A stretch of DNA of 64,000 nucleotides from JALZOC01 sp035758845 (GCA_035758845.1 DASTVZ010000178.1:80852-144851); one strand, 5' to 3'. Shown: positions 16,402-25,247, counted from the stretch's first letter. A program made the numbers and translations. The notes: generated by a model not told the origin, from the sequence alone.

Positions 16402-17099
16402 TGCCGCCCCCGATCGCGCGGCACCTGAGGCGGCGGCGCATTTCCTGATGGCGGCTGACCGGCGCGGCCGGGCTCCGGGGTCGTCGGTGGTGTCGGATTG
16501 GTCGGAGCCGCGGGTGCAGCTTCCTGCGGCTTCGCTTCCGTCGCCGCGACATTTCCTACGTACACGCTTTCAATTGTGGACCGCCGCAGCCCGTCGTCAG
16601 TGGTCTCGGTGGACGCCGGAACGGCGTCCTCGAAATAGCCGGTGGCCTCGAGCTTCTCCATGAACTCGTCGATATCGGCAATCTGGCGACCGAGCACAAT
16701 CATGGTGACGCGGGTGACACCATCCTTGAACGAAGGTCGAACCGATGTGAGCATCACGTCCGGCGGGATGGTCGCCTCGATCTGATTGAAGAACTCCGTC
16801 CACGAAAACGTCCGCTGATCGATCAACGCATTGGCTTCCTGCGCGGCGTTGACCACGAGCGTGAGTTCATCCTTATTGATCGTTCTCCGGATACGCAACG
16901 CCTCGGTACTCAACTTGGACGCTTCGTTTCGATCGGCGTTGGTGCGCGAAGACAGATCCGTGCTGTGCCGCGACAAGGTCACGATGCGACTGACATTCAG
17001 TACGGTGATCGCTAACACGATCAGCGCCGCGACCGCGAGCAGCAGGTGGATCGCGCGTTCGTTGTAAAAAGGGCGTGTCGCAAGGTTGGCGCGCAGCAT
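16398..17099 (-). CDS. pilN: PilN-like inner-membrane assembly protein
   Basis: Bitopic PilN/GspL-C-like protein, 233 residues. The short cytoplasmic N-terminus has NLATRPFYNERA in the place where classical PilN has its INLLP motif that docks into PilM. One transmembrane helix (about 18-38) is followed by a coiled coil and a periplasmic domain containing WTEFFNQIEATIPPDVMLTSV. The C-terminal 45 residues are Pro/Ala-rich and probably disordered. Its ATG directly follows the PilM stop (TAG then ATG), and its stop overlaps the PilO start. Confidence 0.82.
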   Translation of the reverse strand: MLRANLATRPFYNERAIHLLLAVAALIVLAITVLNVSRIVTLSRHSTDLSSRTNADRNEASKLSTEALRIRRTINKDELTLVVNAAQEANALIDQRTFSWTEFFNQIEATIPPDVMLTSVRPSFKDGVTRVTMIVLGRQIADIDEFMEKLEATGYFEDAVPASTETTDDGLRRSTIESVYVGNVAATEAKPQEAAPAAPTNPTPPTTPEPGRAGQPPSGNAPPPQVPRDRGRQ

Positions 17100-18065
17100 C
17101 TAAGCGACCCGCTCCCGCAGAATGAGCCCAATGGCGGGCGCCAGGCTGTCGAGCAGCTCTGGCGCTGCAGCGATCCGATCGCGCAACGCGACGGCGCCGC
17201 GGAAGTCGAGTGCCTCGACGCGCGTACCGAGACGGCCTTCGAGCTCACGTCGCAGGAGGTCCGCCACCTCAGGTCCGCGAAGCGATGCGCCGGCGAGGAC
17301 GACTCGCGCGAAGCCGCTGCCGCCCAATCGATCTTCGTGATACATCGCTGTCTGGTGCACCAGATCTGCAAGATCGTCGTCTTTGTCCGATGCTCGGGTG
17401 CGAAAGAAGATGACTTGCGATTCGCGAATCACCGCCATCGTGCTGTAGTCGGCGGCCACGTGCACGAGCAGCCAATCGGTTGCCGGCGTCGCGCGAGTCT
17501 CGGTGCCAAGGACGGCATTGACCAAGTTCACCGTCGCCAGATCGACAATGCCGGGATAGGCGCCGGCCGCTTCGCAGGCGCGCTCGTAGCTCTGGATGAT
17601 GTCACGTCGCGCGACCGTCACGATGTACTCGCGGCCGCCTTCGGGAGGCACGATGCCAGGCACCCACGAGACCTGCGCATCCTCAATCTTGAACGGCGCG
17701 GCTTTCCTGACCTGCCAGCGAATGAGCTGATCCAGATCCTGCACCTTCGCAGGAATTTTCTCGAACCGTATCAGAGACAATTTGCCGACCGTGTCGGGCA
17801 GTACGAGCGCGATCCGTTTCGGCCGCGACGACAGCCGGTCGAGAACGCTGCGGATGGCTGCCGTCAGGGCCGCGGCGTCGTGGACGTTGGTGGCGTTCAG
17901 TGCCGCCTCGACCACACCGGGAGCCAGTGGCTCGCCGGCATAACTGCTGAGGACACGTGTGCGCCCTTGATCCGCGATGACAGCCGCGGTCACACGTCGC
18001 GGGTTGATTTCGACGGCCGCGGCGGGCGGACGATTGGAGAGCCAGCGAGGCAGTGCAGCACTCAT
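17100..18065 (-). CDS. pilM: PilM-like actin-fold protein
   Basis: Cytoplasmic PilM/GspL-N-type actin-like protein, 321 residues, that binds nucleotide and the N-terminus of PilN. Visible features: AAAVEINPRRVTAAVIADQG (phosphate-1-like segment), IRFEKIPAKVQDLDQLIRWQVRKAAPF (typical PilM segment), LLVHVAADYSTMAVI (phosphate-2), and VVLAGASLRGPEV (adenosine motif). The start ATG overlaps the stop of the upstream ATPase gene, which indicates translational coupling within the operon. Confidence 0.85.
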   Translation of the reverse strand: MSAALPRWLSNRPPAAAVEINPRRVTAAVIADQGRTRVLSSYAGEPLAPGVVEAALNATNVHDAAALTAAIRSVLDRLSSRPKRIALVLPDTVGKLSLIRFEKIPAKVQDLDQLIRWQVRKAAPFKIEDAQVSWVPGIVPPEGGREYIVTVARRDIIQSYERACEAAGAYPGIVDLATVNLVNAVLGTETRATPATDWLLVHVAADYSTMAVIRESQVIFFRTRASDKDDDLADLVHQTAMYHEDRLGGSGFARVVLAGASLRGPEVADLLRRELEGRLGTRVEALDFRGAVALRDRIAAAPELLDSLAPAIGLILRERVA

Positions 18066-19711
18066 TCGACGAACGTCACTTTGTTGATCTCGCGCAGGGT
18101 GGTCACACCCTTCAGAACCACTTCGACGGCTGACTCGCGGAGGAATCGCATGCCTTCATCGCGGGCGGCCTTCCTGATCTCGGACGTCGGCCGTCGGTTG
18201 AGGATCAACTCACGAATGTTGTCAGTCAGGTCGAGCAACTCGCAGATTGCGGTCCGCCCACGATACCCGGTGCCGCCGCACTCGATACAGCCGGCGCCCT
18301 CGAAGAACAATCCGCGCTGCTCGAGCGAGGGATCCAGCGCCGACTCCTCCAGCATCGCCCGAGTTATCTTCTGCGGCCGCTTGCAGTGGATGCAAATGTT
18401 TCGGACCAGGCGTTGCGCCAGTACGCAGTTCAAGGCCGACACGAACTGGTATGCCTCGACGCCCATGTTCAGGAAGCGGCCCAGTACGTCGAGCACGTTG
18501 TTGGCGTGAACTGTCGTGAACACCAGGTGCCCGGTGAGTGCGGAGTTGATCGCGATCTGCGCGGTTTCCGCGTCGCGGATCTCGCCGACCATGATTTTGT
18601 CGGGATCGTGACGGAGGATCGACCGCAGCCCACGCGCAAAGGTGAGCCCTTTCTTTTCGTTAATCGGGATCTGCGTAATCCCTCGCAGCTGATACTCGAC
18701 CGGATCCTCAATCGTGATGATCTTGTCCTCGATCGACTTGATTTCCGACAACGCTGCATACAGCGTCGTCGTCTTGCCGCTCCCGGTTGGGCCGGTAACC
18801 AGGACCATGCCGTACGGTTCGGCGATGTACTTGCGGAAACGCCGCAGCTCGTCGTCGGGGAACCCGAGGATGTCGAGCCGAAGCTCGTGAAACTGCTCGC
18901 TGATGGATTCCTTGTCGAGAATACGGATGACCGCATCTTCGCCGTGCACGCTCGGCATGATCGACACGCGAAAGTCGATCGTTTTGCCCGGCATGCGCAG
19001 CTTGAAGCGGCCGTCCTGCGGCACCCGCTTCTCGGCAATGTCCAGTTCCGCCATGACCTTGACGCGCGAGATGATCGTGCTGTGAAAGCGCTTGTCAATC
19101 GGCCGCATCGCCGGCTGCAGCACACCGTCGATGCGGTACTTCACGTGCACCGCATCATCCTGCGTTTCGATGTGGATGTCGCTGGCACGGCGCTGGATCG
19201 CACTGTAGATCGTCGTGTCCACCAGGCGAATGACCGGGCTCGCATCCGCGGTCAGCTTTTCGACGGTGAGCGCTTCGTCACCGGCGTCGTCCTCCCGCAG
19301 AATCTGCATCGTGAAGCTTTCAGTCGCGTCTTCGAGCACGCGCTGTGAGCTCTCGCTTTTCTTCAGAATCGACTGAATCGCCGAAGGCGTCCCGACCGTT
19401 ACCTTGATTGGCGTGGCGAGCAACACCGCCAGCTCGTCGATCATCGGTAAATCGGTGGGATCGGAAACGACGATGACGAGCGAATGCCCATCGCGACGGT
19501 AGGGAACAAATCCGTACCTGAGCATCAGGTCCGCGGGAATCGCGCGGAACAATTCGTGATCGATGCTGAACTGCGACAGGTCGACAAACTCGAGCCGATA
19601 TCGCTCGGCAAGCCGCTTCGCCTGCGCGACCTCCGCCGCATGTTCGGCGTCGGTCGGTTCAACACCGGCCACATAGAGATCGGTGTTGGCCGTTGGCGGT
19701 TGAGTATCCAT
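18062..19711 (-). CDS. Type II secretion / pilus assembly ATPase (GspE/PilB)
   Basis: Hexameric cytoplasmic ATPase that drives pseudopilus extension, 549 residues. An N-terminal MshEN-like region (about 20-130) precedes the motor domain. Visible are ASDIHIE, Walker A GPTGSGKTTTLYA (about 314), the Asp box IEDPVEYQL, Walker B IMVGEIRDAETA, the His box LTGHLVFTTVHAN, and a four-Cys zinc site formed by CIHC and CIEC (about 448-488). All catalytic residues are present. MshEN domains can bind cyclic di-GMP; whether this one does is not clear. It stands 17 bases after gspF and overlaps pilM. No retraction ATPase (PilT) is in the window. Confidence 0.93.
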   Translation of the reverse strand: MDTQPPTANTDLYVAGVEPTDAEHAAEVAQAKRLAERYRLEFVDLSQFSIDHELFRAIPADLMLRYGFVPYRRDGHSLVIVVSDPTDLPMIDELAVLLATPIKVTVGTPSAIQSILKKSESSQRVLEDATESFTMQILREDDAGDEALTVEKLTADASPVIRLVDTTIYSAIQRRASDIHIETQDDAVHVKYRIDGVLQPAMRPIDKRFHSTIISRVKVMAELDIAEKRVPQDGRFKLRMPGKTIDFRVSIMPSVHGEDAVIRILDKESISEQFHELRLDILGFPDDELRRFRKYIAEPYGMVLVTGPTGSGKTTTLYAALSEIKSIEDKIITIEDPVEYQLRGITQIPINEKKGLTFARGLRSILRHDPDKIMVGEIRDAETAQIAINSALTGHLVFTTVHANNVLDVLGRFLNMGVEAYQFVSALNCVLAQRLVRNICIHCKRPQKITRAMLEESALDPSLEQRGLFFEGAGCIECGGTGYRGRTAICELLDLTDNIRELILNRRPTSEIRKAARDEGMRFLRESAVEVVLKGVTTLREINKVTFVE

Positions 19712-19728
19712 GTGTAGCTACCCAGCGA

Positions 19729-20937
19729 TCAGGAAATCATCGACGACAAATTGAAGAGCGGCATGTAAAGAGACAGGAGGAGCGTGGCGATGATGATGCC
19801 CATGATCACGAGCAGCGCCGGTTCGACGATGGTGATGAATCGCGTCAAGCTCGTCTCGATTTCTTCGTCATAAAACTCTGACAGGCTATTGAGCATCTCC
19901 TGCAACGCGCCGGTGGACTCCCCCACTTCCACCATCTTGATCGCAACATCCGGAAACGCTCCGCTCATCATCATTGCCGACGCGAGCGCTCTGCCTTCCC
20001 GCACCTGTTGCGCGGCCGTCGTCAGCTCCTGCGCCATGTATTGATTACCGATCGATCGCGCCGAGACATCGATCGCATTGACCAGCGGGATGCCGCCGCC
20101 AAGCAGCGTCGCCAACGTGCGCGCCGCCTGCGAAGTCGCCAACTTCTGTGCGATCGGTCCAATCGCTGGAATCCCAAGGAGCCACTTGTCGAACCGCCGG
20201 CGGTTGCCGGATCGACGTAGCCACGCGATTGCCGCGGCGACCACCCCGACGATAGCCAGCAGACCGACGAAGAAATACGCGACGGCAAAGTTCGAGAAGG
20301 AGACGATGATCCGCGTCGACAGCGGCAGTTCCCGCCCAAACTGCGCGTAGAACGCGCCAAACTCGGGCACGACCCGCAACACGATGATCGCGACGACGAC
20401 GCACGAGAGGAGAAGGAGGATTGCCGGGTACACCAGGGCTGAGATCGTCTTTCGCTTCACCGCCGAGATGACCTTCACGTACGCCACATACCGTCGAATC
20501 ACCTGCTCGAGGCTTCCGCTCTTCTCACCGGCGAGCAGCGACGCCGTGTAGACACCCGGGAAAAGTGTGCCCTGCGCCTCAAACGCTTCCGACAGCGAAC
20601 TGCCGGCGCGCACCCGGTCGTACACGTCGTCAAGCACCGTCTTGAGGAGCGGGTTCGCAACGCGCTGACGCAGAATGTCGAGCGACTGCACCAGGGGCAT
20701 GCCGGCTTTCAGCAGGGTTGCCAGTTCCTGGTTGAACACGAGGAACTCGCGGGAGGAGATCCGACTGCGTCGCGGCAGCTTGAAGGAGCCGAGGGCAGCT
20801 CGCCCTGCCCGCTGAATCCCCAGGACGTACAGGCCCTTCTCTTCGAACTCGCGCCTGAGGCGCGCTTCGTCTTCGGCGACGTAGATCCCCTCAACGATCT
20901 CCCCGCCGGGGGTACCGAGCCTGCAGCGGAACTCCAT
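19729..20937 (-). CDS. GspF/PilC inner-membrane platform protein
   Basis: Polytopic platform protein of type II secretion/type IV pili, 402 residues. It has the classic two-copy GspF arrangement: each half is a cytoplasmic helical bundle followed by membrane helices. Family signatures include SSREFLVFNQELATLLKAGMPLVQSLDIL in repeat 1, FPGVYTASLLAGEKSGSLEQVIRRY, and in repeat 2 LATLLGGGIPLVNAIDVSA and FPDVAIKMVEVGESTGALQEML. It is the first gene of the minus-strand secretion operon. The 211-base gap upstream (20938-21148) has no gene. Confidence 0.92.
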   Translation of the reverse strand: MEFRCRLGTPGGEIVEGIYVAEDEARLRREFEEKGLYVLGIQRAGRAALGSFKLPRRSRISSREFLVFNQELATLLKAGMPLVQSLDILRQRVANPLLKTVLDDVYDRVRAGSSLSEAFEAQGTLFPGVYTASLLAGEKSGSLEQVIRRYVAYVKVISAVKRKTISALVYPAILLLLSCVVVAIIVLRVVPEFGAFYAQFGRELPLSTRIIVSFSNFAVAYFFVGLLAIVGVVAAAIAWLRRSGNRRRFDKWLLGIPAIGPIAQKLATSQAARTLATLLGGGIPLVNAIDVSARSIGNQYMAQELTTAAQQVREGRALASAMMMSGAFPDVAIKMVEVGESTGALQEMLNSLSEFYDEEIETSLTRFITIVEPALLVIMGIIIATLLLSLYMPLFNLSSMIS

Positions 20938-21130
20938 CTCGTTATTCGCGCAAGACCCTGGCGTCCGCGCAAGATCTTGTCTGTGTGGGCATTATCGGCC
21001 GATCTATCGGCAAATTATATATCACCCGGACCGACGCCCGACCGGGATTGTCCCCAAGTTTAGACAGCGGGAGATCACAACCGGCTGGAAGAAATCGGCG
21101 CCGCGTGATTGAAAAGTGTGTAAACCAGCG

Positions 21131-21149
21131 ACCGGGGTCTGACCCCGGT
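21131..21149. repeat. Perfect palindrome at the end of the lytic transglycosylase gene
   Basis: ACCGGGGTC and GACCCCGGT are perfect complements around a single T, overlapping the stop codon region of the minus-strand gene that ends at 21149. It could act as a transcript end structure for that gene; no T-run follows on the minus strand. Confidence 0.5.
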
Positions 21150-21841
21150 TATTTCAGGCCAGCCAGCGACAGGATGCGGCTGACGTAGTTGCGGGTTTCA
21201 CGGTACGGCGGAACGCCGTTGAATTTCTCAACGGCTCCTGGTCCCGCGTTGTACGCCGCCAGTCCGAGCTCGATGGAAGAACCGAATCGATCGATCAGCG
21301 TCTTGAGGTGTTTGATGCCCGCTTCGATGTTTGCCTTGGGCTCGAAGGGATTGCGGACGTTGTACTCGCGGGCAGTCGAGGGCATCAACTGCATCAAGCC
21401 CATGGCACCTTTGCGCGAGCGGGCTGTCGGCCGAAACTTCGACTCAACCTGAATCAGCGCTCGCACCAGCATCGGGTTCACGCCGTAAGTTTCCGAGGCG
21501 GCAGCGATGATTTCCCCATAAGGTGTCGCATCGAGCGACGTCTCGTCCTCGTCGCCGGAGGGTGGGTTGGTTACCGGTACTGCGACCTTTGGCGCATCGG
21601 GATCGACGTAAGGCACCTCGTCGGGTTCGATCTTCGTGATCAGGTCCTTGTCGCAGGTCACCTCGCCGCCGCTGCGAAGGGTGAGGACGACGTTGTCACC
21701 GTCAATACGGTGAGCCTTGATTGACAAGGTTCGGCCGGAACTCAGGAACGCAATCTCGGCCGAGGCGGGCGCTGCCGCAGCCAGCAGGGCCAATAGCGCC
21801 ACAGCTGGAGGAATCAGGCTCATTCGTTTCATGCGAAGCAT
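21149..21841 (-). CDS. Periplasmic SLT-domain lytic transglycosylase
   Basis: Exported lytic transglycosylase that cuts peptidoglycan between MurNAc and GlcNAc forming anhydro-MurNAc, 230 residues. A signal peptide ends near PASA (about 28). A small N-terminal beta-domain (about 29-75) with GRTLSIKAHRIDGDNVVLTLRSGG follows, then the SLT domain (about 108-228): catalytic Glu in ALIQVESKFRPTA, the GAMGLMQLMPSTA motif, and GLAAYNAGPGAV. ATGs at codons 4 and 7 are alternative starts that do not change the mature protein. It stands alone upstream of the secretion operon on the same strand, and may open the wall for the secretion apparatus. Confidence 0.88.
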   Translation of the reverse strand: MLRMKRMSLIPPAVALLALLAAAAPASAEIAFLSSGRTLSIKAHRIDGDNVVLTLRSGGEVTCDKDLITKIEPDEVPYVDPDAPKVAVPVTNPPSGDEDETSLDATPYGEIIAAASETYGVNPMLVRALIQVESKFRPTARSRKGAMGLMQLMPSTAREYNVRNPFEPKANIEAGIKHLKTLIDRFGSSIELGLAAYNAGPGAVEKFNGVPPYRETRNYVSRILSLAGLK

Positions 21842-21990
21842 CTATCCTAGCATCCGGGCCAAAGCCCTGTCTAGATTCAATACAGTCGAGTTCTTCTACA
21901 GGCCCCTTGAGGTGTATCGGTCGCTAACGCAGCGGGTCTGTAGCCCGGTCTTTGGACTGAGGGGGGCGGCCGCCGGTTTGTGGACGTGTA

Positions 21991-22013
21991 GGGCGGGTCT
22001 TCAGACCCCGCCC
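21991..22013. repeat. GGGCGGGTCT hairpin
   Basis: GGGCGGGTCT and AGACCCCGCCC face each other around TC, giving a hairpin with one bulged base. It is preceded by TGTA, as in the outer arm of the element at 7764-7836 read on the other strand. It follows the stop of the minus-strand lipoprotein gene at 22037 and could end that transcript. Confidence 0.55.
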
Positions 22014-22036
22014 GATCGCGCGTCAAAACACGGGCG

Positions 22037-22906
22037 CTACTTGGGCTCTATGAACGCGTGGAAGACGCGGATTCCGAGTTCACGGACGTCCCCGCTTCCA
22101 GGACTGAATGTCCGATCGGTGTCGATCACCAGCTCCGTCATGTCGCCGTTGCCGAGCTGAGCTGCCGTAATCGGGAACGTCAAGAGCTTCCGCTCCCGGT
22201 TGTCCGCCGCGAACGTCGTCATGGTCTGGTCGCCAATCTTGAGCGTGACCTTCTGCGGCGGAGTGAACAGGTCCGTCCGCGCGTCGAAGTCGAGGTAGAA
22301 GGTCGAATCTTTTTTCGGATTCTTGAAGGAGATGGTCGCTGTCTTCTTCGTCCACTGCCATTCCGACGCCGCGTTGTCGGTCGCGACTTCGGCCGGGTGC
22401 CAGCCATCCTTATAGATGAGGAAAATGTTTTCCGACTGCGGCTGCAGCTGGAATTTTGCAACGAGGTACTCCCGGCGCGACACCTGCTGGGCATTGAGCG
22501 CCAATCGGTTCGATGAGGCCCGGTCGTACAATCCCAGCCGCACCAGCGCCTCACCAATATAGGGATAGTTCGGCACGAAGACGGTGCGCGTGTACTCGAC
22601 AGTCTGTCCGGGCTTCCACGTTGACGTCGAAGGGTTCGGCAGATGATCGTCGGTCCAGAGCAGTTCACCGGTCGGATCGAGCACGTGTACGAAGACCCAG
22701 TAGTCGGTGTTGAATTTCGCGTCCGGCGCAACCACGAACTTGTAGGTGAGCTTGACGGGACTCCCAATTGCGACCTTGTCGCGACTGAGCGTCAGCGATG
22801 GCGTCGCAACCGGCGGTTCGTTGTCCGCGTTTCGACTGCAGGAAATTGACGCCGCAATCGCGATCGCCGCCGCGGCGGAAGTGAGCACAGAAACTCGTCT
22901 GGACAT
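22037..22906 (-). CDS. Predicted lipoprotein of unknown function
   Basis: Lipoprotein of 289 residues with an N-terminal signal ending in lipobox ASISC (Cys about 23). The remainder is all-beta in appearance: a first segment with LTYKFVVAPDAKFNTDYWVFVHVLD resembling a carbohydrate- or Ig-like sandwich, and a second with STFYLDFDARTD and VTLKIGDQTM. I do not recognise a named family. Divergent from the microcompartment shell gene with about 170 bases between them. The hairpin at 21991-22013 follows it. Confidence 0.65.
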   Translation of the reverse strand: MSRRVSVLTSAAAAIAIAASISCSRNADNEPPVATPSLTLSRDKVAIGSPVKLTYKFVVAPDAKFNTDYWVFVHVLDPTGELLWTDDHLPNPSTSTWKPGQTVEYTRTVFVPNYPYIGEALVRLGLYDRASSNRLALNAQQVSRREYLVAKFQLQPQSENIFLIYKDGWHPAEVATDNAASEWQWTKKTATISFKNPKKDSTFYLDFDARTDLFTPPQKVTLKIGDQTMTTFAADNRERKLLTFPITAAQLGNGDMTELVIDTDRTFSPGSGDVRELGIRVFHAFIEPK

Positions 22907-23078
22907 GAACTCTCGGTAAGCAGTAGCGGTCAGTAACGGGGGCGTCTGCAGGACTCCCTCATCAACAGGATCGTTGACAGGGGTCGCCGTTCCGCCGGGA
23001 TTTCACAGAAGGCGAATGCTAACTTAGTTGTCCGAGCTACTGCAATATGTTACGTTCACGTCGTTCACGAGGAGACTA

Positions 23079-23369
23079 ATGCTCGAAGCGTTGGGAATGG
23101 TGGAAACCCGCGGACTAATCGGATCCATTGAAGCAGCTGACGCGATGGTCAAGGCTGCCAACGTGGTACTCGTTGGCAAGGAGTATATCGGTGCGGGGTA
23201 TGTCACTGTCCTCGTGCGCGGCGACGTCGGCGCCGTCAAAGCGGCCACCGATGCCGGTGCGGCGGTCGCGCGCCGCGTCGGCGAGTTGATCTCGGTGCAT
23301 GTAATTCCCCGACCGCACGCGGAAGTCGAAAAGATTCTCCCGAAACTCAAGGACGCGAAGGCGTCGTAA
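23079..23369 (+). CDS. Bacterial microcompartment shell protein (BMC-H)
   Basis: Hexamer-forming shell protein with a single BMC domain (Pfam 00936 type), 96 residues. The start MLEALGMVETRGLIGSIEAADAMVKAANV and RGDVGAVKAATDAGAAAA-like segment are standard for PduA/EutM/CcmK relatives. The pore loop reads YIGAGY. I chose ATG 23079 because it has a strong ribosome site (GAGGAG, five bases upstream) and gives the canonical N-terminus; an in-frame ATG at 23028 would add an atypical extension. It lies 18 bases before an acylating aldehyde dehydrogenase. No BMC-P vertex protein, BMC-T trimer or signature enzyme is encoded in the window. Confidence 0.93.
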   Translation: MLEALGMVETRGLIGSIEAADAMVKAANVVLVGKEYIGAGYVTVLVRGDVGAVKAATDAGAAVARRVGELISVHVIPRPHAEVEKILPKLKDAKAS

Positions 23370-23387
23370 CCCTCTCGTCTGGCACGC

Positions 23388-25169
23388 ATGGCTCAGCCCA
23401 CGGCCCAGACCGATCGCGATCTCAGCTCGATCAGCGAAGCCCGCTCGCTCGCACGGCGCGCAAAAGCAGCGGCTCCGGCTCTCGCCGAGTTTTCCCAGGA
23501 ACAGATCGACAAGATTGTCGACGCGATGGCCGCCGCCGTAACGCCGCACGCCGAGGCACTTGCCCGGCTGGCCCACGAGGAGACCGGCTACGGCGTCGTG
23601 TCCGACAAGGTCGAGAAGAACCTGTTCTCATCGCAGAAGGTCTACAGCTTCATCCGGCCGATGAAGACGGTCGGGGTCATCAGGCGGATCGACGACAGGA
23701 AGGTGATCGAGATTGCTGAACCATTCGGCGTGGTCGCCGCTATCGTTCCGTCGACGAACCCGACGTCGACAGCGATCTACAAGATCCTGATCTCGATAAA
23801 AGCGCGCTGTCCGATCGTCATCAGCCCCCACCCTGCTGCGGCACGCTGCATCACGCGTGTCGCCGAGATCATGAACGACGCCGCGCGGTCGGCCGGCATG
23901 CCGGAAGGCTCGATCAATTGGATGACCACCGTCACCCTCGAGGGGACGCAGGAGCTGATGAAGGCGCGCGAGACGGCGGTCATCCTGGCAACCGGCGGAA
24001 TGGGACTCGTTCGCGCCGCATACAGTGCGGGGAAACCTGCTTACGGGGTAGGTCCTGGGAACGCACCTGCTTACATCGAGTCCTCAGCCGATGTCCCGAA
24101 AGCCGTCCGCGACATCGTCACGGGCAAAACTTTTGATAACGGTCTCCTCTGTTCATCCGAGAACTCCGTCGTCTGCGACGCAGCTCTTGTCGAGGAAGTG
24201 AAGCGGCAGTTCGTCGCCAACGGCGCTCACTTCTTGTCGAGCGCAGAGATCGACGCCGTGGGCCGCGTGCTCGTGACCCCGCAGCGTCTGCCGAATCCAA
24301 AGCTTGTCGGCAGGCCCGCCACCTACATCGCCCAACAGGCAGGTATCTCGGTGCCTGCGACCACACGCGTGCTGATCGCCGAGCTTGCCGGCGTCGGCCG
24401 CGATTACCCGTTGTCGATCGAAAAGCTCTGTCCCGTTCTCTCGTTCTACGTCGTCCAGGACTGGCGCGACGGCTGCGAACGATGCAAGGAGATCCTCAGG
24501 TATGGCGGCATGGGCCACACGATGTCGATCCACTCGCGCAACGACGATGTGATCCTGCAGTTCGGATTGAAGAAGCCAGCCTACCGAATCGTCGTGAATA
24601 CGCCAACGACACACGGATCGATCGGCCTTACGACGGGACTCGATCCGTCAATGACGCTCGGGTGCGGCGGATACGGCGGAAACATCACGTCCGATAACAT
24701 CTCGCCGCGGCATCTCCTGAATATCAAGCGGCTGGCGTACGAGGTCACCCCGGCCGTGGTACGGCGGGACGCCGCAGCACCCGCCGGCGTGATGGCCTTG
24801 CCGAAAGCCCCCCAACCACCGCGTGAGCCAGGCGGCATTGCCGCCGCCCCTCTCGCCCGGAGAATTGATGAATTCCTCGCGAGCCGGGGCTACACACCGC
24901 CGCCGATCGCTCGCCGTGACCTCGCTCCGCCGTTGACCAGTCCATCGGCCGGTGGTAGCGACGTCGCGCCGGCGGCAGTTCCAAAGGATTCGCCCCCCGC
25001 GCCGCCGATCGTGCAAAAAGCGGCGGACTTCGTATGCGAAGACGACGTGCGTCAGGCAGTCCGACAGGGTCGCAAAATTGTGATTGGCGATCACACGATT
25101 ATCACCCCCGCTGCCCGCGACCTCGCCGAAGCGCACCGCATCTTCGTCCAAGCGAGCTGGCCTCGCTGA
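23388..25169 (+). CDS. Acylating aldehyde dehydrogenase with encapsulation-like helix and EutQ/EutT-like tail
   Basis: Coenzyme A-acylating aldehyde dehydrogenase (PduP/EutE/AdhE-N type), 593 residues. The catalytic Cys lies in NGLLCSSENSVV; AAYSAGKPAYGVGPGNAPAYIE is the nucleotide-site signature; GGYGGNITSDNISPRHLLNIKRLAYE ends the core near 455. The C-terminus is extended by about 135 residues: an amphipathic helix PLARRIDEFLASRG (488-501) like an encapsulation peptide, a Pro/Ala linker, and a 45-residue module (548-593) whose pattern DDVRQA, IVIGDHTIITPAARDLAE resembles the N-terminus of EutQ and EutT. The role would be oxidising a short aldehyde to acyl-CoA inside a protein shell built by the gene before it. 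Confidence 0.88.
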   Translation: MAQPTAQTDRDLSSISEARSLARRAKAAAPALAEFSQEQIDKIVDAMAAAVTPHAEALARLAHEETGYGVVSDKVEKNLFSSQKVYSFIRPMKTVGVIRRIDDRKVIEIAEPFGVVAAIVPSTNPTSTAIYKILISIKARCPIVISPHPAAARCITRVAEIMNDAARSAGMPEGSINWMTTVTLEGTQELMKARETAVILATGGMGLVRAAYSAGKPAYGVGPGNAPAYIESSADVPKAVRDIVTGKTFDNGLLCSSENSVVCDAALVEEVKRQFVANGAHFLSSAEIDAVGRVLVTPQRLPNPKLVGRPATYIAQQAGISVPATTRVLIAELAGVGRDYPLSIEKLCPVLSFYVVQDWRDGCERCKEILRYGGMGHTMSIHSRNDDVILQFGLKKPAYRIVVNTPTTHGSIGLTTGLDPSMTLGCGGYGGNITSDNISPRHLLNIKRLAYEVTPAVVRRDAAAPAGVMALPKAPQPPREPGGIAAAPLARRIDEFLASRGYTPPPIARRDLAPPLTSPSAGGSDVAPAAVPKDSPPAPPIVQKAADFVCEDDVRQAVRQGRKIVIGDHTIITPAARDLAEAHRIFVQASWPR

Positions 25170-25211
25170 TCACAATTTTGGCTGTTATTGTTGAGCGTGT
25201 TGGAGTTAAGG

Positions 25212-25241
25212 TTGACCTCGGCCTGAGGTGGATGTTATTCT
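25212..25241 (+). promoter_or_regulatory. Candidate sigma-70 promoter
   Basis: TTGACC at 25212-25217 and TATTCT at 25236-25241 are spaced by 18 bases, close to the housekeeping consensus. It would start a transcript near 25248, just before the foldable leader ahead of the LysM lytic transglycosylase gene. Not confirmed experimentally. Confidence 0.4.
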
Positions 25242-25247
25242 TTTTGC

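Noticed and set aside
23028..23078. Upstream ATG as the start of the shell protein
   Set aside because: It would add 17 non-conserved residues before the canonical BMC N-terminus and has no ribosome site, whereas ATG 23079 has GAGGAG at the right distance.
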